Assembly (NCBI RefSeq): GCF_002149925.1
Contig: NZ_MSLT01000012.1
Span: 62,001-126,000, forward strand
Source: Thioflexithrix psekupsensis
Lineage (GTDB): Bacteria; Pseudomonadota; Gammaproteobacteria; Beggiatoales; Beggiatoaceae
Length of the DNA: 64,000 nt
Direction of reading: 5' to 3'
In this document: positions 35,846 to 44,934 of the stretch, one piece after another
Position numbering within the stretch: the stretch's first letter is position 1
How the letters are laid out: every line of letters starts with the position of its first letter
Notes under the pieces: model-generated
What the model was told of the DNA's origin: nothing
What the model saw: the letters and a program-made list of their open reading frames with translations, nothing else
Database searches by the model: none
Made by a program: the position numbers and the translations under genes

Positions 35846-36964
35846 ATGAATAAAAGACCCAATTTACAAGCCGTTCATCTTGAATTAGATCAACTTTATG
35901 CGCGCAGTTGTCGTTGTCACGATTCGTTGGGTTATCCGATTAATTTAGATTTGGCATTTCTTGAGCCATTAAGCCGATTTTTATTATTTGGTTTTAATAA
36001 TTTAGGCAATCCATTTGAAGACAATACTTTTCCTTTATGCAGTTGGGCTTATGAGCGGGAAGTATTGGATTTTGTGGCGAAATTATATCATTTTCCTGTG
36101 GATCAAGATTATCACGGCTACATTACGGGCGGGGGTTCAGAGGCGAATTTACAAGGATTATTGGTGGCGCGGGAATATTATCCGAATGGGATATTATATT
36201 TTTCTCAAGACAGTCATTATTCCGTTCCTAAAGCCGCGCATTTATTGCGAATGTCGCATCATATTGTGCCGAGTTTAAACAACGGTGAAATTGATTATAA
36301 CGCATTAGCCGAAGCCATTTTACAATATTCCAATCAGCCTGTTATTTTATCATTAAATATTGGCACAACCATGAAAGGCGCGATTGATTCTATTGATCGC
36401 ATTATGGAAATTTTAGCGCAAACGAAAACCGAACATTATTATATTCATTGTGATGCGGCATTATTTGGGATGATGTTACCTTTTTTAGAATTGGATCAAG
36501 TAAAATATCCTGATTTTCGTTATCCCATTCAAAGTTTAGCCATTTCAGGACATAAATTTATGGGTTGTCCTTTTCCCAGTGGGATTATTTTAACGCGCTC
36601 TATTCCCGAAGCAAAACATATTGCTTATGTCGATACTTTAGACACCACAATTAGCGGATCGCGTAATGGTCATTCGCCATTAATTTTATGGTATATTTTG
36701 CAGGTGAAAGGCGAGGCAGGATTAAAACAAGAAGTGCAAACTTGTTTAAGCAATGCGCACTATTTATATCAACAATTAAAGCAACACAATTACCCTTGTC
36801 AATTAAATCCACATTCTAATATTGTGTTATTAAAACCGCCCCCGCGGGCATTAAGTAAAAAATGGGATTTGGCGATTGAAGGCGATTGGGCGCATATTGT
36901 CGTGATGCAGCATGTGACGCGGGCGCAATTAGATTTGTTTTTAGCGGATTTATTGGCACTGTAA
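35846..36964 (+). CDS. Histidine-decarboxylase-family PLP decarboxylase
   Basis: A 372-residue group II PLP decarboxylase close to the bacterial histidine decarboxylases (Morganella type, 378 residues) and plant serine decarboxylases: GYITGGGSEANLQGLLVARE, YFSQDSHYSVPKAAHLLRM, LNIGTTMKGAIDSIDRI, HCDAALFGMMLPFL and the PLP lysine in ISGHKFMGCPFPSGI. TISGSRNGHSPL is also conserved. It starts seven bases after the aminotransferase, so they are probably cotranslated. It should convert an alpha-amino acid to an amine. Histidine is possible, but the operon suggests the chain-elongated amino acid. Confidence 0.88.
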   Translation: MNKRPNLQAVHLELDQLYARSCRCHDSLGYPINLDLAFLEPLSRFLLFGFNNLGNPFEDNTFPLCSWAYEREVLDFVAKLYHFPVDQDYHGYITGGGSEANLQGLLVAREYYPNGILYFSQDSHYSVPKAAHLLRMSHHIVPSLNNGEIDYNALAEAILQYSNQPVILSLNIGTTMKGAIDSIDRIMEILAQTKTEHYYIHCDAALFGMMLPFLELDQVKYPDFRYPIQSLAISGHKFMGCPFPSGIILTRSIPEAKHIAYVDTLDTTISGSRNGHSPLILWYILQVKGEAGLKQEVQTCLSNAHYLYQQLKQHNYPCQLNPHSNIVLLKPPPRALSKKWDLAIEGDWAHIVVMQHVTRAQLDLFLADLLAL

Positions 36965-37043
36965 AAGGAAAAAAAGCCAGCATTTGGTAAAAGTAGAGAC
37001 GCAATTTATTACGTCTCTACAATAACTTCGTTTTAATGGTTAT

Positions 37044-38234
37044 TTAATCGCTAGTATTTTGATAATAAGCCATTAAAATTTTCGCCACTTCGGGACGGGT
37101 GAATTCAGGCGGCGGTAATTCTCCCGCGGATAAAATTTCCCGCACTTTGGTCCCGGACAGCATAATAAAATCTTCAGGTTGATGATCAGGCACATCGCAC
37201 ATCATCACTACCCGACCTAATTTTTTAGAATAAGCGGTGTGATCGGCTTTGAAAATCTCAATGTCTAACGTCCCCGCCGGAACAGAGTCATCAAAAATCG
37301 TTTGCGCATCAAAAGGCCCATAATAACTGCCCACGCCCGCATGATCGCGCCCCACAATAAAATGAGTACAACCCGCGTTTTGACGGAAAATCGCATGTAA
37401 AACCGCTTCCCGTGGCCCCGCATACAACATATCAAAACCGTAACCCGTCACCATCACGCTATTTTCTGGAAAATACAATTCTACCATTTTCCGAATTGAC
37501 GCATCGCGCACATCAGCCGGAATATCACCGGGCTTTAATTTACCCAGCAACATGTGAATCAACACGCCATCCGCATTCACGGCCGCTTGTGCCATTTTGC
37601 ACAATTCCTCATGGGCGCGGTGCATAGGATTGCGGGTTTGAAACGCCACCACGGTCTGCCAACCGCGTTGTTGGATTTCTTCCCGAATGGCCACCGCAGT
37701 GCGAAATGTATCAGGGAATTCCGTTTGAAAATAGCTAAAATTCAACACCTCAATCGCGCCTGAGACCACATAACGCCCTTGTTCCATAAACGTGGCATAA
37801 CCGGGATGTTTGACATCATCGGTGGCAAAAATACGTTGTGCGACGTGTTGCATTTGGGCATCGCTGAGGGTTTCAATCGCGGCCACGGTTTGAACGGCGA
37901 TCACGGGCTGACCGTCTTGATTGGGATCGCATAAAGCAATACGTGTCGCGCCGGTAATCCCGCTCACCTCCGGCACAATATTCACAATGGGAATCGGCCA
38001 AAATAAGCCCGCTTGGGTTTTCAACTGATCGGCCACGCTGAGGGTATCAGCCACGTTCATATAGCCCGTCAACGGCGTAAAATATCCCCCACCCAACATC
38101 ACCGCATTAGCCGCCGCGGCCGAAGAAATCAGCAATTTAGGCAACGTTTGCGCTTCTTGTTCTAATTGAGCGCGGCGCGCCGGATCGGCAACCCATAAGG
38201 GCATCAGAAAATCAGTAGCATAAGGACGAATCAT
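37044..38234 (-). CDS. sat: Sulfate adenylyltransferase (ATP sulfurylase, Sat type)
   Basis: Catalyses ATP plus sulfate to APS plus pyrophosphate, or the reverse in sulfur oxidisers to yield ATP. The 396-residue monofunctional protein has FQTRNPMHRAHE (the QxRNP and HxxH motifs), GRDHAGVGSYYGPFDAQTIF and MLSGTKVREIL. This is the Sat type of sulfur oxidisers, sulfate reducers and others, unrelated to CysND. No aprAB lies nearby. A CBS gene is divergent from it. In this organism it may serve sulfite oxidation via APS or assimilation. Confidence 0.96.
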   Translation of the reverse strand: MIRPYATDFLMPLWVADPARRAQLEQEAQTLPKLLISSAAAANAVMLGGGYFTPLTGYMNVADTLSVADQLKTQAGLFWPIPIVNIVPEVSGITGATRIALCDPNQDGQPVIAVQTVAAIETLSDAQMQHVAQRIFATDDVKHPGYATFMEQGRYVVSGAIEVLNFSYFQTEFPDTFRTAVAIREEIQQRGWQTVVAFQTRNPMHRAHEELCKMAQAAVNADGVLIHMLLGKLKPGDIPADVRDASIRKMVELYFPENSVMVTGYGFDMLYAGPREAVLHAIFRQNAGCTHFIVGRDHAGVGSYYGPFDAQTIFDDSVPAGTLDIEIFKADHTAYSKKLGRVVMMCDVPDHQPEDFIMLSGTKVREILSAGELPPPEFTRPEVAKILMAYYQNTSD

Positions 38235-38444
38235 AAAGGTACTCTTTTCGGTCTGTGGAAAATTAAACGAATAACAAAATTCTATGGCATTCTAAAGTTT
38301 TTTAATCATAAAGTTAAGCCTCTGCTGCCTTCTGCTTGTACTCGCCAGTTTACTCCCCAGATCGTGGTAGAATGGAAATGTGGGATTGAAGTCCCCATTT
38401 TTACTGAGTCCACACCCTAAATCAACAACAAGGAGTCGAAGGTT

Positions 38445-38888
38445 ATGGAGGCAATCACCCTAAAAATGGTGTTAGATAGCAAAGCAAATAAAGGCGACAC
38501 CATCATGGTCAATGAAGATGCCAGTCTATTATCCGCCACACGAACCATGTGCGATGCCAAAGTCGGAGCGGTATTGGTACAGAATGCCAAGCAAGAGCCA
38601 GTGGGTATTTTAAGCGAACGGGATATTTTACGCTTTTGTGCGAAGAATCATCTTGATTTTGATCGTGTTAAAGTGGGCGAAGTGATGACACGAGACTTGA
38701 TCGTCGGCACTTTAGATTCTCTGGTGAAAGATGTACAAGCCATTATGACCGAGAAAAAATTCCGACATTTGCCCGTCGTCGATGGGGGAAAAGTGGTGGG
38801 TTTGGTGTCAATTGGCGATTTGGTACGGATACAATTAGAAGAGACGGACGTAGAAGTGCAGTATTTGCGTAATTTTATCAACTTATAA
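38445..38888 (+). CDS. CBS-domain protein
   Basis: 147 residues with two CBS domains: SLLSATRTMCDAKVGAVLV and PVGILSERDIL, then VGEVMTRDLIVGTLDSL and VVGLVSIGDLVRIQLEE. It ends in VQYLRNFINL, a helix frequent in stand-alone CBS proteins of this group. AAGGAG lies well before the ATG. It binds adenylates in related proteins; what it regulates is not evident. Divergent from sat and 210 bases away from it. Confidence 0.87.
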   Translation: MEAITLKMVLDSKANKGDTIMVNEDASLLSATRTMCDAKVGAVLVQNAKQEPVGILSERDILRFCAKNHLDFDRVKVGEVMTRDLIVGTLDSLVKDVQAIMTEKKFRHLPVVDGGKVVGLVSIGDLVRIQLEETDVEVQYLRNFINL

Positions 38889-38901
38889 CCTCTCCCCCAT
38901 C

Positions 38902-38934
38902 GGCGTACACGATAGGCTCACCCCTGCGTGTACG
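38902..38934. other. Hairpin between convergent genes
   Basis: GGCGTACAC and GTGTACGCC form a nine-bp stem around a 15-base loop. It is followed by A residues on the plus strand and has no T tail on either strand, so it is not a classical terminator, although its place between two convergent genes suggests a role in ending or protecting transcripts. Confidence 0.4.
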
Positions 38935-38963
38935 CCAAAAAAAGCACTCAGCGAACGCTAGGA

Positions 38964-40079
38964 TTACTCAGAAAAATAACGGTAAGTGCCATTTTCCCAC
39001 ACGTAAAACACATAGCCCGGTGCTTCCACATCCCCTTTATCATCGAAGCTGATTTGACCTAACACCGTATCAAATGTCCCTTCATTTAGGGCTTTAATCA
39101 CTGCCTCTGTATCTGTCGTCCCCACTCGCTCTACTGCTTGTTGCCACGCTTGCACTGCGCCATAGGTATACAATACATAACCTTCTGGCTCAATGCCTTT
39201 GGCACGGAACGCAGCAACCACTGGTTCTGCAACGGGATTTTTACGCGGGTCTGGACTGAAAGTCATCAGTGTACCGGCACCCGCATCGCCTGTAATCGAC
39301 CAAAATTCATCCGTCATTAAGGCATCGCCCGCAGCTAAAATAGTACTCATGCCTTGTTCCCGCATTTGGCGAATAATTAAACCCGCCTCGGTGTGATAAC
39401 CGCCTAAATAGACCACGCCCACATTTTCCTTTTTCAACTTAGACACCACCGCAGAGTAATCTTTTTCGCCCGCAGTAATGGCTTCATACAAAACTTCTTG
39501 TTTACCTGCCGCATTTAAAGCCGCTTTAGTTTCGTCGGCTAAACCTTTGCCGTAAGCGGTTTTGTCGTGCAAAATGGCCACATTGGCATCGGGAAATTGT
39601 TGCGCTAAGAAAGTACCGGCCACTGCGCCTTGCTGATCATCTCGACCACAGACGCGAAACACATTGGGGCCGCCTTCATCGGTCAATTTAGGATTGGTTG
39701 AGGCGGGGGAAATCTGCACAATGCCTTCTTCTTCATACACTTTTGAAGCCGGGATAGAAGAACCAGAACAGAAATGTCCCGCAATCAACACCGCACCACG
39801 ACTGGCCATTTGATTGGCAATGGCCACCGCTTGCTTGGGATCACAGGCATCGTCGCCGATTTCTAATGTGATTTGTTTACCGAGAACGCCACCGGCGGCG
39901 TTGATGTCCTCAACGGCTTTTTCCGCGCCGAGTTTCATTTGGTGGCCAAAGGTGGCATACGATCCTGTCATGGGGCCATTGACCGCAATCACAATGTTGT
40001 CTGACGCAGACACCATGCCGCCCCACGCAAAAGGCGTGGCTAATAAAGCGGTTTTAATCCATTGGGGTAATAATTTCAT
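38964..40079 (-). CDS. Branched-chain amino acid-type ABC transporter substrate-binding protein
   Basis: Start at the ATG at 40079, which begins a signal peptide (MKLLPQWIKTALLATPFAWG); the open frame extends upstream without need, and GGAGG lies ahead. The 371-residue mature-type protein is a LivJ/LivK homologue (Peripla_BP_6): IVIAVNGPMTGSYATFGHQM, EIGDDACDPKQAVAIANQM, HFCSGSSIPASKVYEEEGIV and YGKGLADETKAALNA. It would capture amino acids in the periplasm, but no permease or ATPase genes follow; the next gene downstream is convergent. The same fold occurs as a domain in the split channel at 21 kb. Confidence 0.93.
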   Translation of the reverse strand: MKLLPQWIKTALLATPFAWGGMVSASDNIVIAVNGPMTGSYATFGHQMKLGAEKAVEDINAAGGVLGKQITLEIGDDACDPKQAVAIANQMASRGAVLIAGHFCSGSSIPASKVYEEEGIVQISPASTNPKLTDEGGPNVFRVCGRDDQQGAVAGTFLAQQFPDANVAILHDKTAYGKGLADETKAALNAAGKQEVLYEAITAGEKDYSAVVSKLKKENVGVVYLGGYHTEAGLIIRQMREQGMSTILAAGDALMTDEFWSITGDAGAGTLMTFSPDPRKNPVAEPVVAAFRAKGIEPEGYVLYTYGAVQAWQQAVERVGTTDTEAVIKALNEGTFDTVLGQISFDDKGDVEAPGYVFYVWENGTYRYFSE

Positions 40080-40180
40080 GCAATAACTGCCTCCGTTTGT
40101 GGTGTTAAAATACGTATAACTGATAAAATCAGCCATCACCAATATGGGGATGCTGTTGAGAAACGGCAACATCTATGCGG

Positions 40181-41116
40181 TCAATTGGCGTGAGAAGCCA
40201 ATAACATCATAATAATAGGCATGGTCAACATCGCCAACAACGTTTGTGCCGTAATAATGTTCGCCATTAACACATAATCTCCTCTCATTTGGCGCGCCAA
40301 AATATAAGCTGATGTTGCCGTTGGCAGTGCAGCAAACATCACTGCAATATCTTGCATCACTTCTATGATATTCAACCATTTACAAAGTAACCATACCAGC
40401 ACGGGAAATAACAATAATTTTAAAATAAGACTCAGCAATAATACCCAAGAATTATTCTGAATCGCCGTTAATTGCAAAGCCGCACCCACTGCTAATAATC
40501 CTAAAGGTAAAGTGGCTTGTCCTAAAATATGAAATAAGGGTTTAATAAATAACGGTAATTCCCACGATAAAAAATTTAGAGAAATACCAATAAAACACCC
40601 AATAATCAATGGATTTTTCAACAACACCACACCAAAAGCCGTCGCCGTCATTTTCTGCTTCCCATTTCCCCGCGCCAGCACAAACACACACCACACATTA
40701 ATCAAGGGAATCATGGCGATTAAAGCCACCGCAGAGACCAACAATCCCAACGTAGAATGCAGCGATAAAGCCACCGCTACGCCTAAATAACTATTAAAAC
40801 GAATGCTACCCTGAAATAAAGAGCCAAAAACCACTTCAGAAATCGGTAAAAAACGCCGCAATAATAACAATAACACCGCAGATAAACACACAGCCAATGC
40901 AAACACAATTGCCAAAGGCAATGCGTTTAAATCATGCAGGGGGGGTTGCGATAATTGATGAATTAATAAGGCGGGGAAAAAAACAAAATAAGTGATTTTT
41001 TCTAAGGCAGGCCAAAATTCGACATGAACAATATTGAAATACTTTAAAATATATCCCAACAAAATCATTAAAAAAAGCGGAATCAATAAGGTAATAACAG
41101 CAGGCATAATAAGCAA
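40181..41116 (-). CDS. AEC-family transporter
   Basis: 311 residues, about ten membrane helices arranged as two inverted halves, as in the auxin efflux carrier/malate permease family. Typical are the N-terminal PLFLMILLGYILKYF, the middle LKNPLIIGCFIGISLNF and the C-terminal ALPTATSAYILARQM. The substrate is unknown. It lies upstream of the amino acid binding protein on the same strand with 101 bases between, and might be cotranscribed with it. Confidence 0.9.
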   Translation of the reverse strand: MLIMPAVITLLIPLFLMILLGYILKYFNIVHVEFWPALEKITYFVFFPALLIHQLSQPPLHDLNALPLAIVFALAVCLSAVLLLLLRRFLPISEVVFGSLFQGSIRFNSYLGVAVALSLHSTLGLLVSAVALIAMIPLINVWCVFVLARGNGKQKMTATAFGVVLLKNPLIIGCFIGISLNFLSWELPLFIKPLFHILGQATLPLGLLAVGAALQLTAIQNNSWVLLLSLILKLLLFPVLVWLLCKWLNIIEVMQDIAVMFAALPTATSAYILARQMRGDYVLMANIITAQTLLAMLTMPIIMMLLASHAN

Positions 41117-41166
41117 TTCAGCAATGTGCCAAACCGAAGTTTGGCACAGGTATTTTTATGAGCCGT

Positions 41167-42405
41167 TTAAGGTGGCACAATCAACAAGCGTTGACCGGGA
41201 TAAACCGTATAAGGCATCCCAATACCATTCCAAATCGACAGATCATGTGTGGTAAGACGATAATCACGGGCAATACTCGCTAAAGTTTCACCGGGTTGCA
41301 CCGTGTGAAAACCAATTGAGCCTCTCGTTGTAGAACTACTGCTTTGACTTAAACGAGGTGAACTGCTTGCCGCAGAAAGACCTGTTTGTGTTGTTCCCGC
41401 TTGTCCTACCGTCAAACGTTGTCCCACAGAAAGCGAATAAGGCGGCGTTAAACGATTCCACGCAGCCACTTGTTCTACCGTATTGCCGTAGCGGCGAGAA
41501 ATACTAAATAAGGTTTCTCCCGCGGCGACTGTATGATAAGACACATTGGCCGAAACGCTAGGTGTCGTCGCTACAGGGACACTGCCGCTCGGACTGACCA
41601 AGAGACGCTGTCCAACTGATAAAGTATAAGGGGGCGTTAAACCATTCCAACTGGCCACCTGCTCTACCGTATGACCATAACGCCGCGCAATACTAAATAA
41701 CGTTTCTCCAGTCTGCACAACATGTTGCCCGCTATTGGGCGCACTGAGATTGGGAGCAGTCACTGGCGCAGTAGGAGAAGTGACAATACCAGAAACGCCG
41801 TCCGGTGGAGACACCAACAACATTTGTCCTATCGACAAGGTGTAAGGCGGCGGTAAACCGTTCCACTCCGCAACCTGTGTTGGTGTATAACCATAGCGTC
41901 GTGAAATACTAAAAAGCGTTTCGCCCGCTTGTACCGTATGATAACCCAACTGGCGATCTACGACGGCTGGTGTACTGGGTTGCGACGGGAAAGACGGTTG
42001 CGTGTCAATAATCACCGGCGCAGGCGGCTGTGCCGTTTCAATGGGATAAATCACGGGGCCAGAAGGAGTCCCGGTCATGCCTCCAGAAGCAGAAACCAGT
42101 AAACGTTGTCCAACGGAGAGATTATAAGGTGGTTGGATATTATTCCACTGGGCAATTTGCTGCCACTGTTGGTTGTAACGTTGCGAAATACCATACAAGG
42201 TTTCTCCGGGTTGTACGGTATGATACAACGGCATTTGCCCACCGGTGGAGGGGGGTTGTGTGGTGTCGATAATGCCCGGACTGCCGGGCGGAATCGGGGT
42301 AGTATCCACAGGTTCAGTAGGGCCTGGCGTGAGCATAGTACACCCGCTCAACAGCCCAACCGCCACTATTCCCAAAAATTGGCGAAAATGAAGGCGACAC
42401 ATCAT
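41167..42405 (-). CDS. Lipoprotein with five LysM domains
   Basis: ATG at 42405 gives a signal peptide with lipobox LLSGC and a 412-residue product. Five LysM repeats follow, each of the form YHTVQPGETLYGISQRYN...WN...PPYNLSVGQRLLV, separated by Pro/Ser/Thr linkers. LysM binds N-acetylglucosamine in peptidoglycan. Unlike NlpD there is no M23 peptidase domain, so it is probably a structural or scaffold lipoprotein of the outer membrane. It ends 51 bases before the AEC transporter gene. Confidence 0.9.
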   Translation of the reverse strand: MMCRLHFRQFLGIVAVGLLSGCTMLTPGPTEPVDTTPIPPGSPGIIDTTQPPSTGGQMPLYHTVQPGETLYGISQRYNQQWQQIAQWNNIQPPYNLSVGQRLLVSASGGMTGTPSGPVIYPIETAQPPAPVIIDTQPSFPSQPSTPAVVDRQLGYHTVQAGETLFSISRRYGYTPTQVAEWNGLPPPYTLSIGQMLLVSPPDGVSGIVTSPTAPVTAPNLSAPNSGQHVVQTGETLFSIARRYGHTVEQVASWNGLTPPYTLSVGQRLLVSPSGSVPVATTPSVSANVSYHTVAAGETLFSISRRYGNTVEQVAAWNRLTPPYSLSVGQRLTVGQAGTTQTGLSAASSSPRLSQSSSSTTRGSIGFHTVQPGETLASIARDYRLTTHDLSIWNGIGMPYTVYPGQRLLIVPP

Positions 42406-42582
42406 GCAGTTAAACTCCGAAAGCTGGCTAAAATACAATAGGTTGAGAATTAAAAGCATACTTAAAACGCAATGATACGGTTCTATTGTATTCACTTTGC
42501 ATAACAAACTGATCTCGTTATAAAAATAATCTCAACAGCATTGTGGCATAAAGCAATCCTACAAATCAACGTAAACACTAGC

Positions 42583-43062
42583 TTATCCGCGCCACATACA
42601 GCGTCCAATCCAAACACGAATAGCATTGGCCATTTGTTTCACGTGTTGTTCGTCTAAATGCACGTCAGGCGGCATGTAGGCTGAACGGACGAGCAGATCG
42701 CCCACCCGTGATTCTGCCCAATTGAATTGAGCGGGATCGTGCTGTGTGAGCCATAAGAGCCACGCAGTGCCACTTAACCCCGCACACGCCTCTCGTCCGT
42801 AACGTTGAATGGCCACCCGTCGCAACAGTACGGCCAGACCTTTTAACCGAACAGAAACAGGGAGTTGTGGATTTTGCAAGCTGTGCCATTCTTTACAAGC
42901 GGTATCCAACCAAACAGGGCGTGCTTGTTGTCGCCGACGGTGTCCTAAAAACAGCAGAAGTAACAGTAAACCCATCGCCAGCAATAACCACCACCCCGCC
43001 GCCAATGGCCACATCGGCACACTGGCGTATTCAATAATATCGTGTAATTGTTCCGCATCCAT
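42583..43062 (-). CDS. DUF4381 membrane protein
   Basis: 159 residues: a short N-terminal segment, one membrane helix (AAGWWLLLAMGLLLLLLFLG), a basic stretch and a helical cytosolic domain containing RLKGLAVLLRRVAIQRYG and GTAWLLWLTQHD. This is the DUF4381 family, normally encoded between MoxR ATPase, DUF58 and von Willebrand-domain genes. None of those partners is present, so it is isolated or the cluster has been broken by rearrangement. Confidence 0.8.
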   Translation of the reverse strand: MDAEQLHDIIEYASVPMWPLAAGWWLLLAMGLLLLLLFLGHRRRQQARPVWLDTACKEWHSLQNPQLPVSVRLKGLAVLLRRVAIQRYGREACAGLSGTAWLLWLTQHDPAQFNWAESRVGDLLVRSAYMPPDVHLDEQHVKQMANAIRVWIGRCMWRG

Positions 43063-43189
43063 CTAACAGTTATCTCAACTTCTTAAAAAATCAAAGCAAA
43101 GCAGTAAATATATCGCAAAATAAGGTTAAGCATAAAATAAAATACGAGTGAATTAAATTTTTATCTATTTCCCCATCTGTTTTATGAAT

Positions 43190-43400
43190 TACCATGCGGC
43201 GGGTTTAAATTTATCATCGTTCAAAATAGTGGTAATTTTATCTTTTTGAGCAATGACAAAAAAACTTTCTAATATCTCCCTATACCCCCATTTCAGCGGA
43301 CGGGTTTGTCTTTATCTTTGGGAGATGCTCTAGTCATATAGGCTCTCATCATCCATTCTTTTTCATTTAAATTGCTTGAGTATGATATGTCTTTCTCCAT
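43190..43400 (-). pseudogene. IS5-like transposase N-terminal scrap
   Basis: The minus strand from 43400 reads MEKDISYSSNLNEKEWMMRA and continues to PKDKDKPVR before a stop at 43293; in another phase it goes on as KWGYREILESFFVIAQ and ends near KFKPAAW. The SSNL-EKEW and YREIL patterns are typical of IS5-family transposase starts. Only about 70 codons in two phases remain. The rest of the 450-base gap around it shows nothing. Confidence 0.5.
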
Positions 43401-43511
43401 TTTATTCTTCTTAAATCGGTAAGTTTAACATCTTTTTTAGATTTCAAATGGGTTCTATACCAGAAGCCTTTGGTAAGCAGTTATTAGCCCGTTTGCACAA
43501 GAGAAATAAAC

Positions 43512-43700
43512 ATGGACAAAAAGTTATTTGATATTTTGGTTTGCCCTGTGACTAAAGGCGCGTTAATTTACGATAAAACAAAACAGGAATTACTTAGCAA
43601 AGGCGCACGCCTTGCTTATCCGATTCGGGACGGCATTCCGGTAATGTTACCCGAAGAAGCGCGTCGTTTGTCGTTGGAGGAAATGGATAAGTTGGCGTAA
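43512..43700 (+). CDS. ycaR: Trm112/YcaR family protein
   Basis: 62 residues: [18 protein letters not shown], then [20 protein letters not shown] and [11 protein letters not shown]. This is the bacterial Trm112-like (UPF0434) protein, related to the zinc-binding activator of methyltransferases. One of the usual four zinc cysteines (CP-C) is missing: only one Cys is present. In many gammaproteobacteria it is next to lpxK and kdsB; here it is alone. Confidence 0.88.
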   Translation: MDKKLFDILVCPVTKGALIYDKTKQELLSKGARLAYPIRDGIPVMLPEEARRLSLEEMDKLA

Positions 43701-43707
43701 GCGTTAA

Positions 43708-43858
43708 GCCATTCATAAAATTTTCTGTCAGAATCAGAAGTTACAGAATTTCAGAATTAAAAATCTAATAAAAATAAACGAGTTGCAAGAATTAATTTTG
43801 AAAATTCAGAAATTCTGATTCTGAAATAAATTTTTATAAATGATTTAATTTTGGTATA
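43708..43858. repeat. MITE-like long palindrome, copy 3 (plus orientation)
   Basis: Inner arms CTGTCAGAATCAGAAGTTACAG and AAATTCTGATTCTGAAATAA, conserved core AAATAAACGAGTTGCAAGAATTAATTTTG, and a right end TTAATTTTGGTATA like the IS630 end. The left outer end is missing. It follows ycaR directly. Confidence 0.65.
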
Positions 43859-43925
43859 TATAGAAAAAGAGTTGATTGATGTGGCGTGAATGGCAATTTT
43901 ATATTACTGACATGGTGACTTTATC

Positions 43926-43977
43926 TTGTTCCCAAGTGCCACTTGGGAATACAGTCTTGACCGCGTCGCGGTCAGTA
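43926..43977. repeat. REP palindrome, left partner
   Basis: TTGTTCCCAAGTGCCACTTGGGAA followed by ACAGTCTTGACCGCGTCGCGGTCAG. It contains two hairpins (CCCAAGTG/CACTTGGG and GACCGCG/CGCGGTC). The inverse of this 50-base unit occurs at 44131. Confidence 0.8.
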
Positions 43978-43988
43978 CAAAAAAAAGA

Positions 43989-44132
43989 GGAAAATTAGAA
44001 GGCATCCATTAAAATCCAGTGAAACACGGTTATGTCGATTTGGCTGAACATTGGTGTTATTCTAGTGTGCGTAATTATTTGGGACAAGTCGGTTTGACTC
44101 CTGTTTATACGGGATGGCAGACTGATGAATGA
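43989..44132 (+). pseudogene. RAYT (REP-associated tyrosine transposase) C-terminal remnant
   Basis: The plus strand reads KLEGIH-stop-NPVKHGYVDLAEHW, then CYSSVRNYLGQVGLTPVYTGW and a stop. NPVKRGYV...HW-YSS-RNY is the hallmark of the C-terminus of IS200-like RAYT transposases, which process REP hairpins. There is an in-frame TAA at 44010 and the catalytic HUH and Tyr parts are missing. It lies exactly between two inverted REP units. Confidence 0.8.
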
Positions 44133-44184
44133 CTGACCGCAACGCGGTCAAGACTGCATTCCCAAGTGGCACTTGGGAACGAGG
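44131..44184. repeat. REP palindrome, right partner (inverted)
   Basis: CTGACCGCAACGCGGTCAAGACTGCATT followed by CCCAAGTGGCACTTGGGAACGAG. Apart from a few bases it is the reverse complement of the unit at 43926, so the pair frames the RAYT tail. Confidence 0.8.
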
Positions 44185-44271
44185 GAAAATCAGATTTTGC
44201 GCTCGTTTGCACAAAATATAAAAGTAAGCACTTAAACAAATCCACCCCCCAAAAAAAAAGGACACCCCATC

Positions 44272-44934
44272 TTGATTATCTCCGTTCATTTACCCAAAAC
44301 CGCAGGGACGAGTTTTGCCGCAGCATTACAGCAGCATTTTGGGGAGAAACTTTTACACGATTATGCCGATTCGCCGCTTAATACGCCTGTGACGGAGCGG
44401 CATAGAAGGGCTTTTCAGCAGGCTTTAGTTCATGCGGATTCGGAGGAGAAAAAAATAGAATGTATTCATGGGCATTTTTTGCCCGTGAAATATTTACTTC
44501 TCGCCGATACGCAACACATTAATTTCGTCACGTGGATGAGAAACCCCGTAGATCGGGTGCTATCCCATTATTATTTTTGGAAAAATAATCCGCATTCGGG
44601 AGTCGGGAAGCCGTTGCGTCATAAAATGATGACGGAAAATTGGTCGTTAGAACGGTTTTGTCTGGGACCTGAGTTGAGAAATGTGTATGGGCAGTTTTTG
44701 TTTGGTTTTCCATTGGCGTATTTTTCATTTATCGGAATTACTGAACATTATCAACGGGATTTTGCTTTTTTCACTAAGCATTATCTACACGCCCATATCG
44801 AAGCACAAAAAATTAATGTCGGCCAGTCCGCAGGACATTATCCTATCGCGGACTCGTTGCGAGAGGAAATTGCACACCATCACGCTGAAGATGTCGCGCT
44901 GTATCAGCAGGCTTTGCTGCAACGACAGGCATAA
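44272..44934 (+). CDS. Sulfotransferase-family protein
   Basis: 220 residues starting at TTG 44272, with AAAAAGGAC upstream. SVHLPKTAGTSF is the 5'-phosphosulfate loop and RNPVDRVLSHYYFWK the 3'-phosphate loop for PAPS. It would move a sulfuryl group from PAPS to a carbohydrate or other acceptor in the cytosol or at the membrane. The product PAP could be recycled by the nucleotidase at 53.3 kb. The acceptor is unknown. It stands between the REP/RAYT element and the secreted-protein genes. Confidence 0.85.
   Translation: MIISVHLPKTAGTSFAAALQQHFGEKLLHDYADSPLNTPVTERHRRAFQQALVHADSEEKKIECIHGHFLPVKYLLLADTQHINFVTWMRNPVDRVLSHYYFWKNNPHSGVGKPLRHKMMTENWSLERFCLGPELRNVYGQFLFGFPLAYFSFIGITEHYQRDFAFFTKHYLHAHIEAQKINVGQSAGHYPIADSLREEIAHHHAEDVALYQQALLQRQA

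Noticed and set aside
38902-38934. Intrinsic terminator after the CBS gene
   Set aside because: The stem is good, but no T tract follows it on either strand, so it is listed only as a hairpin.
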